Source of the DNA: Nonomuraea sp. SBT364
Lineage (GTDB): Bacteria; Actinomycetota; Actinomycetes; Streptosporangiales; Streptosporangiaceae
Direction: 5' to 3'
Length of the DNA: 64,000 bases
NCBI RefSeq assembly: GCF_001083785.1
Contig: NZ_LAVL01000015.1
Coordinates: forward strand, 1-64,000
The position numbers were made by a program, and so were the translations under genes. Each line of letters begins with the position of its first letter. Position 1 is the stretch's first letter. The notes beneath the pieces were generated by a model. That model was not told where the DNA came from. It saw only the letters and a list, made by a program, of their open reading frames with translations, and searched no databases. Shown here piece by piece: positions 1-7,271 of the stretch.

Positions 1-327
1 GTGCCGGTCGTCCGGCCGGGGCGGGCGGTCCGGGGCGCCTGGGGCCACCTCGATCACCTCGAGCTCGGACAGCAGGAAGTTGGGCAGCAGGAGGCGGTCC
101 AGGAAGGCCAGCGCCGCGGGGTGGTCGAGCAGGCGGTCGACGGCGCGGGTGTTGTGCAGGACGCCGAAGACCTGCCTGACGTGGCGTGCGCGGAAGGGGT
201 CTCGGCCGGCGGGGCCGAGCAGCGGGGTGAGCTCGGCGCGGATGCGCCGGCAGGCGGCCGGGGTGAGCACGCCGGGCAGCACGAGGAAGCCGTCCCGGTG
301 CAGCGCGGACAGGGCGCCGCCGGCCAT
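1..327 (-). CDS. Phytanoyl-CoA dioxygenase (PhyH)-like protein, N-terminal part, cut by window edge
   Basis: Reading the minus strand from ATG at 327 gives about 109 residues with no stop before the left edge. The N-terminus has the pattern of PhyH-family non-heme Fe(II)/2-oxoglutarate oxygenases: a short helix ending in an LHRDGFLVLPGVL segment, then a helix beginning LTPAACRRIRAEL, then a conserved 'VFGVLHNTRAVDRLLDHP' block. The Fe-binding HxD...H residues would lie beyond the window, so activity cannot be judged. Its ATG overlaps the TGA of the upstream TetR gene by one base (TGATG), so the two are translationally coupled and the oxygenase is probably under TetR control. The substrate is unknown. 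Confidence 0.6.
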   Translation of the reverse strand, partial: MAGGALSALHRDGFLVLPGVLTPAACRRIRAELTPLLGPAGRDPFRARHVRQVFGVLHNTRAVDRLLDHPAALAFLDRLLLPNFLLSELEVIEVAPGAPDRPPRPDDRH

Positions 328-935
328 CAGGCGTCCCTGCCGGGACGGGCGCCGAGCGCGGCGGTGCTGAACTCCCAGAGCTCACGCAGCACCACCTCCC
401 GGCCGGGCCGGGGGTCCTGGTCGAGGACGACGGTGAAGACGGCGCGCATGCCGCCCACCACCGCCGTGGCCAGCAGCTCCGGATCGCGGTCCGCGACGAC
501 GGCGCCCTCTGCCTGGCCGGCGGCGACGTGTTTGGCGCCGAGCGTGATGACCAGTTTGAAGCAGCTCGCCTCCATGGCCGCCACCTGCGCGTCGCCGACC
601 ATGCGGCCGAGGACGACGGGGGCCAGCGGGTCGTCGTAGACGCGGTCGACCCAGGTGGTCAGCTGGGCGCGCCAGCGGTCCAGCCAGGTGTCGCCGTCGA
701 AGCTGACGAGGACGGTGTCGGCCACCAGCCGCTCGTAGAAGTCTTCGAGGAGCGCGCTCATGAGGCCGCTGCGGGTGCCGAAGTAGCGATACGGCAGGCC
801 GACGCTGAGGCCGGCACGCCGGGCGACGGCCGCGACCTCGACGTCACCGGTCGCGATGAGCTCGTCGGCGGCCGCTTCCAGCAGGCGGCGGCGGCTGGCG
901 GCGGCGCGTTCGGACAGCTTCTCCACGCCCTCCAT
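327..935 (-). CDS. TetR/AcrR-family transcriptional regulator
   Basis: A 202-residue protein with an N-terminal helix-turn-helix of TetR type: residues about 10-55 contain RRRLLEAAADELIATGDVEV, then VARRAGLSVGLPYRYFGTRSGL, the usual recognition helix and 'YRYF' signature. The C-terminal two thirds are helical and form the ligand-binding and dimer part, with no recognisable ligand class. ATG at 935 is preferred over the TTG at 962 because the HTH begins at the normal distance from it and because a perfect palindrome (940-951) sits directly upstream, which suggests autorepression. No clear Shine-Dalgarno is seen. The gene is coupled to the PhyH-like gene downstream, its likely co-regulated target. 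Confidence 0.85.
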   Translation of the reverse strand: MEGVEKLSERAAASRRRLLEAAADELIATGDVEVAAVARRAGLSVGLPYRYFGTRSGLMSALLEDFYERLVADTVLVSFDGDTWLDRWRAQLTTWVDRVYDDPLAPVVLGRMVGDAQVAAMEASCFKLVITLGAKHVAAGQAEGAVVADRDPELLATAVVGGMRAVFTVVLDQDPRPGREVVLRELWEFSTAALGARPGRDA

Positions 936-939
936 GTTG

Positions 940-951
940 GTTGAGCTCAAC
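940..951. promoter_or_regulatory. Candidate TetR operator (perfect 12-bp palindrome)
   Basis: GTTGAGCTCAAC is a perfect inverted repeat immediately upstream of the TetR ATG at 935, followed by a further CTCAAC half-site at about 951-956. Position and symmetry fit an autoregulatory TetR operator overlapping the translation start region. Binding is inference. Confidence 0.5.
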
Positions 952-1004
952 TCAACTTGCAAGCGAGTTCGCCGTCACCTCTTCCCGAAGCGGGCGATGG
1001 CGTG

Positions 1005-1016
1005 TTAAACGATTAA
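1005..1016. promoter_or_regulatory. AT-rich LacI-like site TTAAACGATTAA
   Basis: An AT-rich 12-mer (TTAA-ACGA-TTAA) with a central CG, in the otherwise GC-rich gap between the TetR and LacI genes. It has the look of a LacI-family half-symmetric operator or of an upstream promoter element. Weak evidence. Confidence 0.25.
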
Positions 1017-1112
1017 TCACTATGACGAAGCACACGCCTGCTGCCCTCCCGAAGCGTCACGTCGTTCCACGAAGGAGCCGTATAAAAACCTACTTTACAT
1101 GCAGGAAATACT

Positions 1113-1130
1113 ATGTTATTCGTATAACAT
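1113..1130. promoter_or_regulatory. Candidate LacI-family operator overlapping the regulator start codon
   Basis: ATGTTATTCGTATAACAT is an 18-bp inverted repeat: 7-bp arms ATGTTAT/ATAACAT around TCGT. Its last two bases are the first two of the LacI gene's ATG (1129-1131). It is strikingly AT-rich for this genome and centred on CG as many LacI-family operators are. It would let the regulator repress its own operon, which includes the ABC transporter and sulfatase. Confidence 0.55.
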
Positions 1131-2136
1131 GAGACCCACCGCCAAGCAGGTGGCCGAGCTCGCCGGAGTGTCGATCGCCACCGTGTCGTACGTGCTGAGC
1201 GGCCGGGACAGGCGGGTCGGCGCCGAGACCAGGCAGCGCGTGCTCGACGCCGCCGCCCGGCTCGGCTACATCCCCAACCAGGCCGCCCGGAGCCTGCGGC
1301 GCCGCCGTACTCAGCGGGTGTGCCTGGTGCAGGGGTCGTTCGGCGGGGTGCCGACCGACGAGCGGCTGGCCCGCGACCTGCACGAGATGGCCGACGGCCA
1401 CGGCTACTCGGTCGTCACGCTCACCGTCTACTCCGAGGCGCGCGCCATCGCGGCGGTCGACGTGCTGCGCGGCGGCATCGCCGACGGCGTGCTGATCCAC
1501 TCCGTCGGCGACCACCTCACCAAGGAGCTGCTGGCCTCGGTCGTCGCGACCCGCATGCCGACCGTGGTCCTGGGCGAGGAGAGCGTGCCTCCCGGCTGCG
1601 ACGTCGTACGGACGCCCGAGGCGGAGGCGTGCGCCGAGGCGGTCGAGCACCTCGTCGGCCAGGGCCGGCGGCGCATCGCGTTCCTGGCTCGGCGCTACGA
1701 GCTCTACCGCGAGCGGCCCACCGGCCGGCTGCTCGGCTACACCACCGCGCTGGACCGGCACGGCGTCGACCCGGCGCGCCGGATCGTGGTGCCGGGCGCC
1801 GACGACCGAGTCGGCGCCTACCAGGCCGCCACCGCGCTGCTACGCGGCCCGGAGCCGCCCGACGCGATCTTCGCGGCCAGCGACCGGGCCGCGATCAGCA
1901 CGATCTGGGCCGCCAGGGACGCCGGGCTGCGCGTGCCCGACGACGTCGCCGTGGTCGGCGTCGGCAACATCGACGAAGGACTCATCGCCAACCCGCCGCT
2001 CAGCACCGTTGGCCCGCTCAGGCACGACTACACCGACGTCGTGCGCCTGCTCTTCGACCGCCTCCAGGCCGAGGAGCCACTGCCCGACCGCGAGATCGTC
2101 CGATCCTGGGCGTTCCTGCGCAGGGGCTCTTCCTAG
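1129..2136 (+). CDS. LacI-family regulator of the sulfatase/sugar-uptake operon
   Basis: A 335-residue LacI-type repressor. The N-terminal HTH (PTAKQVAELAGVSIATVSYVLSG) and hinge (IPNQAARSLRRRRT) are followed by a periplasmic-binding-protein-like effector domain ending in the 'VAVVGVGNIDEGLIANPPLSTV' region typical of the family. ATG at 1129 is chosen over the upstream in-frame ATG at 1099 because the HTH starts at residue 2-5 in relatives. No good ribosome-binding site is visible, and an 18-bp palindrome runs into the start codon. It is separated by only 15 bp from the sugar-binding protein gene and is the first gene of the operon, so it likely autoregulates and senses the imported sugar. 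Confidence 0.88.
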   Translation: MRPTAKQVAELAGVSIATVSYVLSGRDRRVGAETRQRVLDAAARLGYIPNQAARSLRRRRTQRVCLVQGSFGGVPTDERLARDLHEMADGHGYSVVTLTVYSEARAIAAVDVLRGGIADGVLIHSVGDHLTKELLASVVATRMPTVVLGEESVPPGCDVVRTPEAEACAEAVEHLVGQGRRRIAFLARRYELYRERPTGRLLGYTTALDRHGVDPARRIVVPGADDRVGAYQAATALLRGPEPPDAIFAASDRAAISTIWAARDAGLRVPDDVAVVGVGNIDEGLIANPPLSTVGPLRHDYTDVVRLLFDRLQAEEPLPDREIVRSWAFLRRGSS

Positions 2137-2151
2137 AAGGGAACCGATGAG

Positions 2152-3417
2152 ATGTCCCCCGATCTCTCCCGTCGCGATCTGCTCCGCCTGGCGTCGGCCG
2201 CCGCCGCCGTGCCGCTGCTGAACGCCTGCGCCGGAGCCCCGCCCGCGCAGACCGCCGAGCCCGGCACCTTCACCGTCTACTGGAACGCCGGTCACGACTA
2301 CCAGGCCTATCGCAAGGTGATCGCCGAGTTCGAGCAGGCCAACAAGGTCAAGGTCAACTTCCAGAAGTACCAGTGGCCCGACCTGCGCACCCGGCTGCTG
2401 GCCGACTTCGCCTCCGGCAGCGTGCCGGACGTGGTCGAGGAGCCCGGCGGCTGGGTCCAGGACTTCGCGATCTCCGGCAACGCCCTCTCGCTGCAGGAGT
2501 ACGTGGACCGCGACGGCCGGGCGATGGGCTTCCCGGCCGACTGGCGTCCCGTCACCGTCGAGCGGAACTCGTACCAGGGCAAGGTGTACGGCGTGCAGTT
2601 GCACCTGACGTGCACCCTCCTGCTCTACAACAAGGGCATGCTGGACGCGGCCGGCGTCGAGCCGCCCACCACCTGGGAGGAGCTGCTGGAGGCGGCCAGG
2701 AAGCTCACCAAGGACGACGTCCACGGCATCGCGCTCAACCAGGACCACGGCTACGCCGGGCCGTGGATGATGCAGAACGGCGTGCGCTACTACGACCCGG
2801 CGACCAAGGACGTGCTGGTGCCGCACGAGGCGGCCGTGGAGGCGATGCGGTTCCAGGCGGACCTGGTGCACAAGCACAAGGTGGCGCCGGTGCCGGTGTC
2901 GGGCACCGACTACTCGGGGCCGCAGAAGCTGTTCTCCGCCAAGCGGGCCGCGATGATCATTACCGGGCCGTGGGACCTCGGGCCGATCAAGCAGACCAGC
3001 CCCGACATCGAGATCGGCTACGCCGCCCCGCTCAAGGGTCAGGAGCAGGCCACGAACGCGGCGGGGACCAGCGTGTTCGTCCCGGCCAAGGCGCGCAGGC
3101 CCGACCTGTCGTGGGACTTCGTCAAGCGCATCACCGCGCTGGAGGTCGAGCAGGCGGCCACCAAGGAGGTCGGCATGCTGATGCCGCGCCTGTCCTGGGC
3201 GGAGCTGCCCGAGGTGCAGTCCGACCCGGCGACCAAGGCGTTCGCCGACGCGCTCGGCATGGCCCGCGACGCCAGCCAGGAGATCCGGCTGACCGGGCAG
3301 TTCGGCAGGTTCGACGACGACCTGAAGAAGATGTACCAGTCGGTGCTCATCCAGAACGAGCCCGCCGACGCGGCGATCGAGAAGTTCGCCGAGGCGGCGC
3401 GGAGCTACCTCACATGA
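2152..3417 (+). CDS. Sugar ABC transporter substrate-binding lipoprotein (Tat-type signal)
   Basis: A 421-residue family 1 extracellular solute-binding protein. Residues 1-25 hold a twin-arginine motif (SRRDLLRL), a hydrophobic stretch and a lipobox LLNAC with Cys at about residue 25, so it is predicted to be exported by Tat and lipid-anchored. The mature part shows the family pattern: an early YWNAGHDYQAY segment, a 'GSVPDVVEE' motif, LLYNKGMLDAAGVEPPTTWEE and a later AAMIITGPWDLG. ATG at 2152 is preceded by AGAAGGGA. It is the binding component for the two permeases downstream (ATGA overlap at 3414). No ATPase gene is present here, so a shared MsiK-type ATPase encoded elsewhere is likely. 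The sulfatase in the operon suggests a sulfated sugar ligand. Confidence 0.88.
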   Translation: MSPDLSRRDLLRLASAAAAVPLLNACAGAPPAQTAEPGTFTVYWNAGHDYQAYRKVIAEFEQANKVKVNFQKYQWPDLRTRLLADFASGSVPDVVEEPGGWVQDFAISGNALSLQEYVDRDGRAMGFPADWRPVTVERNSYQGKVYGVQLHLTCTLLLYNKGMLDAAGVEPPTTWEELLEAARKLTKDDVHGIALNQDHGYAGPWMMQNGVRYYDPATKDVLVPHEAAVEAMRFQADLVHKHKVAPVPVSGTDYSGPQKLFSAKRAAMIITGPWDLGPIKQTSPDIEIGYAAPLKGQEQATNAAGTSVFVPAKARRPDLSWDFVKRITALEVEQAATKEVGMLMPRLSWAELPEVQSDPATKAFADALGMARDASQEIRLTGQFGRFDDDLKKMYQSVLIQNEPADAAIEKFAEAARSYLT

Positions 3418-4295
3418 GCGTGCTCCGCCCGCGCACGCTCTCCGCCCGGTATGCCCGTACTGCCTATCTGTTTCTGCTTCCGGCGATCCTGTTCTTCGCC
3501 GCCTTCTTCTACGTGCCGATCGGGAACGTGGTCTCCACGAGCCTGATGTCGGGGCCGTCGGCCGATCGGTTCACCGGGCTGGGCAACTACGCGCAGGCGC
3601 TGTCCGATCCGGCGGTGCGGCACTCGTTCCTGGTCACGGCCGGGTTCGCGCTGATCGTGGTGGCGGGGTCGATCGTGCTCGGGCTCGGCCTGGCGATGGC
3701 GCTGGACCAGCCGCTCCGGGGGCGGGTGGCGTTCCGGGTGATGCTGCTCGTGCCCTACCTGACGTCGGTGGCGATCGTCGGGCTGCTCTGGCGCAACATC
3801 CTCGACCCCGAGCTCGGCGTGCTCAACCGGACGCTGGTCGCTCTCGGGCTGCCCGAGCAGCAGTGGCTCAACACCAGCCCGCTGCTCACCATCGCCGCCG
3901 TCACGCTGTGGCAGAACGTCGGCTACACGATGGTGCTGTTCCTGGCCGGGCTGCAGGGCATCCCCGAGACGTTCCACGAGGCCGCGAAGATCGACGGGGC
4001 CGACGCCTGGCACCGGTTCTGGCGCATCACGCTGCCGTTGCTGGCGCCGACGACGCTGTTCGTGTCGGTGATGGCGGTGATCTCCGGGCTGCAGGCGTTC
4101 GGGCAGGCGTACATCATCACCAACGGCGGGCCCGGCGACGCCACCGACCTGTCCGTCTTCCACATCTTCAACGTCGCCTTCCGGGCCAGGGACTTCGGCT
4201 ACGCCTCGGCGCAGTCGGTGCTGCTGCTGATCGTGATCGTCGCCTTCACGCTCATCCAGCTCAGGGCCGGGCGGCGCGGGGAGGTGCAGTACTGA
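3414..4295 (+). CDS. Carbohydrate ABC transporter permease, MalF/UgpA type
   Basis: A 293-residue inner-membrane permease with six predicted membrane segments. The first is near residues 17-37 (LFLLPAILFFAAFFYVPIG). The EAA loop near residues 190-210 (FHEAAKIDGADAWHRFWRITLPLL) contacts the ATPase. The ATG lies inside the preceding stop (ATGA, 3414-3417), so translation is coupled to the binding protein. The longer open frame that runs in from about 2373 is only an overlap with the binding-protein gene and is not used. Partner of the next permease. Confidence 0.9.
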   Translation: MSVLRPRTLSARYARTAYLFLLPAILFFAAFFYVPIGNVVSTSLMSGPSADRFTGLGNYAQALSDPAVRHSFLVTAGFALIVVAGSIVLGLGLAMALDQPLRGRVAFRVMLLVPYLTSVAIVGLLWRNILDPELGVLNRTLVALGLPEQQWLNTSPLLTIAAVTLWQNVGYTMVLFLAGLQGIPETFHEAAKIDGADAWHRFWRITLPLLAPTTLFVSVMAVISGLQAFGQAYIITNGGPGDATDLSVFHIFNVAFRARDFGYASAQSVLLLIVIVAFTLIQLRAGRRGEVQY

Positions 4296-5101
4296 TGCGG
4301 CGCGCGCTGCTCTACACGCTGCTGGCCGTCGCCTCGCTGGTGATGGTGCTGCCGCTGCTCTACATGCTCTCGCTGTCGCTGCAGACCGAGGCCGAGACCC
4401 TGTCGGCCGAGGCCGTGGTGTGGCCGGAGTCGCCGCAGTGGGGCAACTACGCCGAGCTGTTCACCCGGGCGCCGTTCGGCAACTTCATCGTCAACAGCCT
4501 GGTCGTGGCCGGCGGCATCACGCTGGCGCACCTGCTGTTCGACCCGCTCGTCGGGTACGTGTTCGCCAAGTTCCGCTTCCCGCTGCGCAACACGCTGTTC
4601 GTGGCGTTGCTGGCGACGCTGATGGTGCCGTTCTTCGTGCGGATGATCCCGCTCTACGTGCTGATGGCGCATCTCGGGTGGATCAACACCTACCAAGGGC
4701 TGATCACGCCGTTCCTGATGGACGCCTTCGGCATCTTCCTCATGCGGCAGTTCATCCAGCCGATCCCGGACGACCTGATCCACGCCGCCCGCATCGACGG
4801 GGCGTCGGAGTTCGCCATCTACCGGCGGATCATCCTGCCGCAGACGCGGCCGGCGCTGGCCGTGCTCGGGCTGTTCACGTTCGTCTTCCAGTGGAACGAG
4901 TTCCTGTGGCCGCTGGTGGCGACCACCACGCCCGAGATGCGGACGATCCCCGTCGGGCTCACGCTGTTCAACCAGGAGTACTTCACGCTCTGGCACCTCA
5001 CCGCCGCGGGCTCGGTGATCCTCTTCGTGCCCACCGCGGTCCTGTTCATCGTCACCCAGCGATACTTCGTCCGCGGCATCGCGCTGACCGGCCTTCGTTA
5101 G
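4295..5101 (+). CDS. Carbohydrate ABC transporter permease, MalG/UgpE type
   Basis: A 268-residue permease of the MalG type with six membrane spans and an EAA loop (IHAARIDGASEFAIYRRIILP) near residues 155-175. Its ATG overlaps the preceding permease stop by one base (TGATG), giving the usual MalF-MalG coupled pair. It is followed after 10 bp by the sulfatase. It shares the substrate of the upstream Tat lipoprotein. Confidence 0.9.
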   Translation: MRRALLYTLLAVASLVMVLPLLYMLSLSLQTEAETLSAEAVVWPESPQWGNYAELFTRAPFGNFIVNSLVVAGGITLAHLLFDPLVGYVFAKFRFPLRNTLFVALLATLMVPFFVRMIPLYVLMAHLGWINTYQGLITPFLMDAFGIFLMRQFIQPIPDDLIHAARIDGASEFAIYRRIILPQTRPALAVLGLFTFVFQWNEFLWPLVATTTPEMRTIPVGLTLFNQEYFTLWHLTAAGSVILFVPTAVLFIVTQRYFVRGIALTGLR

Positions 5102-5111
5102 GAGCTTCTTC

Positions 5112-6467
5112 TTGGCACGCCCGAACGTGATCGTGATCCTCACCGATCAGCAGCGGTGGGACACCGTCGGCCCCTTCACCCCCAACCTCGACAGGATGGC
5201 CAGGCACGGCACCCAGGCCACGGTGGCGCTCACGCCGCAGCCGGTGTGCGCGCCCGCCCGCGCCGCGCTTCAGACCGGGCGCTACCCGACGACGACCGGG
5301 GTGCACCGCAACGGGCTCACCCTGCCGGCGGAGGAGCGGACGCTGGCCCACCACTTCGGCGAGGCCGGGTACGCCACCGGCTACATCGGCAAATGGCATC
5401 TGGCGCGGCGCGACCCGGTGCCCGAGGAGGAGCGCGGCGGCTACCGGAGCTGGCTGGCGGCGAACACGCTGGAGTTCACCTCCGACGCCTACCGGACGAT
5501 CGTCTACGACGAGGGCGAGGATCCGGTCTTCCTGCCCGGCTACCGCTCCGACGCGCTGGTCGACGCCGCCGTGCGGTTCGTCGCCGACCATCACGAGGAG
5601 CCGTTCTTCCTGTTCCTGTCGTTCCTGGAGCCGCACCACCAGAACGAGGTGGACAACTACCCGGCGCCCGACGGCTACGAGGAGCGCTACCAGGGGCGGT
5701 GGCTGCCGCCCGACCTGGCGGCGCTCGGCGGCACCGCGCACCGGCACCTCGGCGGCTACCTCGGCCAGGTCAAGCGGCTGGACGAGGGGCTGGGGCGGCT
5801 GCTCGACGCGCTGCGCAGCATGGACCTGCTCGACGACACGATCGTGGCCTACACCTCCGACCACGGCAGCCACTTCAAGACGCGCAACGACGAGTACAAG
5901 CGCTCCTGTCACGACGCCTCCCTGCGGGTGCCGCTGGCCGTACGGGGTCCCGGGTTCGACGGTGGCGGCGCCATCGCGCGGCCGGTCAGCACCATCGACC
6001 TGCCGCCCACGCTGCTGGACGCGGCCGGGCTGCCGGTGCCGCCGGACATGCAGGGGCGCTCGTTCCTGCCGCTGCTGCGCGACTCCCGGGCCGAGTGGCC
6101 GGACGAGGTGTTCTTCCAGGTCAGCGAGTCGGAGATGGGACGCGGCATCCGCACGCCCCGGTGGAAGTACTACGCGGTGGCCGAAGGCGCGGACCCGTGG
6201 CACGAGGCGGCCTCGCCGCGCTACCGCGAGCAGGCCCTGTACGACCTCGACAGCGACCCGCACGAGCTGGTCAACCTGGCCGGGCTGCGCTCCCACCTGA
6301 AGGAGTCGGCGGAGCTGCGCGAACGGCTGCTGCGCCGGATCGCCGAGGCGGGTGAGGCCGAGCCGGTCGTCGACCCCGCCCCGGAACGCGACTCCGACGT
6401 CCTCGCCGACCCGGTCGTCCGCCAGGGCGGCCTCACCCCGACCCGATTCGGCCACCAGCCTCGCTAG
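5112..6467 (+). CDS. Type I sulfatase (formylglycine-dependent, Cys-type)
   Basis: A 451-residue sulfatase. The N-terminal metal-binding motif VIVILTDQQRWD is followed by the sulfatase signature CAPARAALQTGRYP near residues 56-69, in which the Cys of C-x-P-x-R would be converted to formylglycine. 'GYIGKWHL' and the second metal site 'AYTSDHGSHF' are also present. No signal peptide is seen, so it probably acts in the cytoplasm on sugar imported by the adjacent ABC system. TTG at 5112 is taken as start because AGGAG lies 7 bases upstream and the next residues begin the catalytic domain. Its place as last gene of the LacI-transporter operon suggests desulfation of a carbohydrate rather than general aryl-sulfate scavenging; the exact substrate is not visible. 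Confidence 0.88.
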   Translation: MARPNVIVILTDQQRWDTVGPFTPNLDRMARHGTQATVALTPQPVCAPARAALQTGRYPTTTGVHRNGLTLPAEERTLAHHFGEAGYATGYIGKWHLARRDPVPEEERGGYRSWLAANTLEFTSDAYRTIVYDEGEDPVFLPGYRSDALVDAAVRFVADHHEEPFFLFLSFLEPHHQNEVDNYPAPDGYEERYQGRWLPPDLAALGGTAHRHLGGYLGQVKRLDEGLGRLLDALRSMDLLDDTIVAYTSDHGSHFKTRNDEYKRSCHDASLRVPLAVRGPGFDGGGAIARPVSTIDLPPTLLDAAGLPVPPDMQGRSFLPLLRDSRAEWPDEVFFQVSESEMGRGIRTPRWKYYAVAEGADPWHEAASPRYREQALYDLDSDPHELVNLAGLRSHLKESAELRERLLRRIAEAGEAEPVVDPAPERDSDVLADPVVRQGGLTPTRFGHQPR

Positions 6468-6500
6468 ATTGGGGGACGTCCGTCTCGGGTTCGTGGAAAG

Positions 6501-7097
6501 GTGAGCCGTTTGTCCATCTCTGTGCCCGCTGCCCGAGAGACGTCCCTGCATTTTCCCGCCGGATCGCTGGTGATCCTGACCGGCCTGCCCGGCGCGGGCA
6601 AGACCACGCTGCTACGACGCCTGTACGGCCTGACCGGCACGGAGAGCGGGCCGGTGGCGTCAGGCGGGGCGGCGGTGATCGACTCGATGCAGTCGCGCCT
6701 GCACTGGGCCGGCGGGCTGCGCTGGGCCCCGAAACCGGTGCGGACGTTCGTGGTGTTCTGCACCCACCTGTGGCGGATCCGCACGGCGTTGCGGGCCGGC
6801 CGGTCGGTGGTCGCCCACAACCGGGGGTGCAGCGCGGTCGTGCTGCGCGCCTTCGCCTGGATGGGCCGGCGCTCCGGGTTTCACCTGGTGCTGCTGGACG
6901 TCACGCCGGCGGTGGCCAAGGCCGGGCAGCAGGCCAGGGGCCGGGTGGTGCCGGAACGGACGTTCGCCCGGCACCGGCGCCGCTGCCACGCCCTGCTGGC
7001 GCGCGCCCGGGCCGGCCGCCCGGCGCCCGCCGACAGCGCCCGGGTGCTGGACCGGGCGGAGGCCGACCGGCTGGAGAGCATCCGCTTCGGAACGTGA
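6501..7097 (+). CDS. P-loop NTPase / small kinase-like protein
   Basis: A 198-residue protein with a Walker A motif GLPGAGKTTLLRR at about residues 28-40, and later segments (HNRGCSAVVLRAF, FHLVLLDVTPAVAKAGQQARGR) resembling the lid and substrate region of small zeta-toxin/gluconate-kinase-like enzymes. The substrate is unknown. GTG at 6501 sits close behind GGAAAG; a TTG at 6510 is an alternative. It follows the sulfatase by 33 bp on the same strand and could be co-transcribed, for example phosphorylating the released sugar, but a TAGATT element near 6464 may give it its own promoter. Confidence 0.65.
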   Translation: MSRLSISVPAARETSLHFPAGSLVILTGLPGAGKTTLLRRLYGLTGTESGPVASGGAAVIDSMQSRLHWAGGLRWAPKPVRTFVVFCTHLWRIRTALRAGRSVVAHNRGCSAVVLRAFAWMGRRSGFHLVLLDVTPAVAKAGQQARGRVVPERTFARHRRRCHALLARARAGRPAPADSARVLDRAEADRLESIRFGT

Positions 7098-7098
7098 C

Positions 7099-7245
7099 TC
7101 AGTGGCGGCGGGAGCGGAACCGGTCCAGGAAGCGGCGGGCCTTGTGCTGGTTGCGGGGGTCACGGGCCATCCGTTTGGCCTTCTCGATCGTCTGCTTGCC
7201 CTGGGGGGTGCGGAGGTAGGCACGCACGCGGTCTATGAGGGTCAT
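7099..7245 (-). CDS. Small basic protein, 48 aa, unknown function
   Basis: A short open frame starting ATG at 7245, with a strong ribosome-binding site (AGGGGGAG) four bases upstream. The product is strongly basic and probably helical: it begins MTLIDRVRAYLRTPQGKQ, continues with KAKRMARDP and ends in RFLDRFRSRRH. Its stop lies just after the convergent P-loop gene's stop at 7097. I do not recognise a family. Good initiation signals and gene-like composition support it, but no function can be proposed. Confidence 0.5.
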   Translation of the reverse strand: MTLIDRVRAYLRTPQGKQTIEKAKRMARDPRNQHKARRFLDRFRSRRH

Positions 7246-7271
7246 GCGCTCCCCCTACCCAGGATGGCCGC

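Noticed and set aside
1..639. 212-codon plus-strand frame at the left edge
   Set aside because: Antisense to the TetR and PhyH-like genes, whose motifs are clear.
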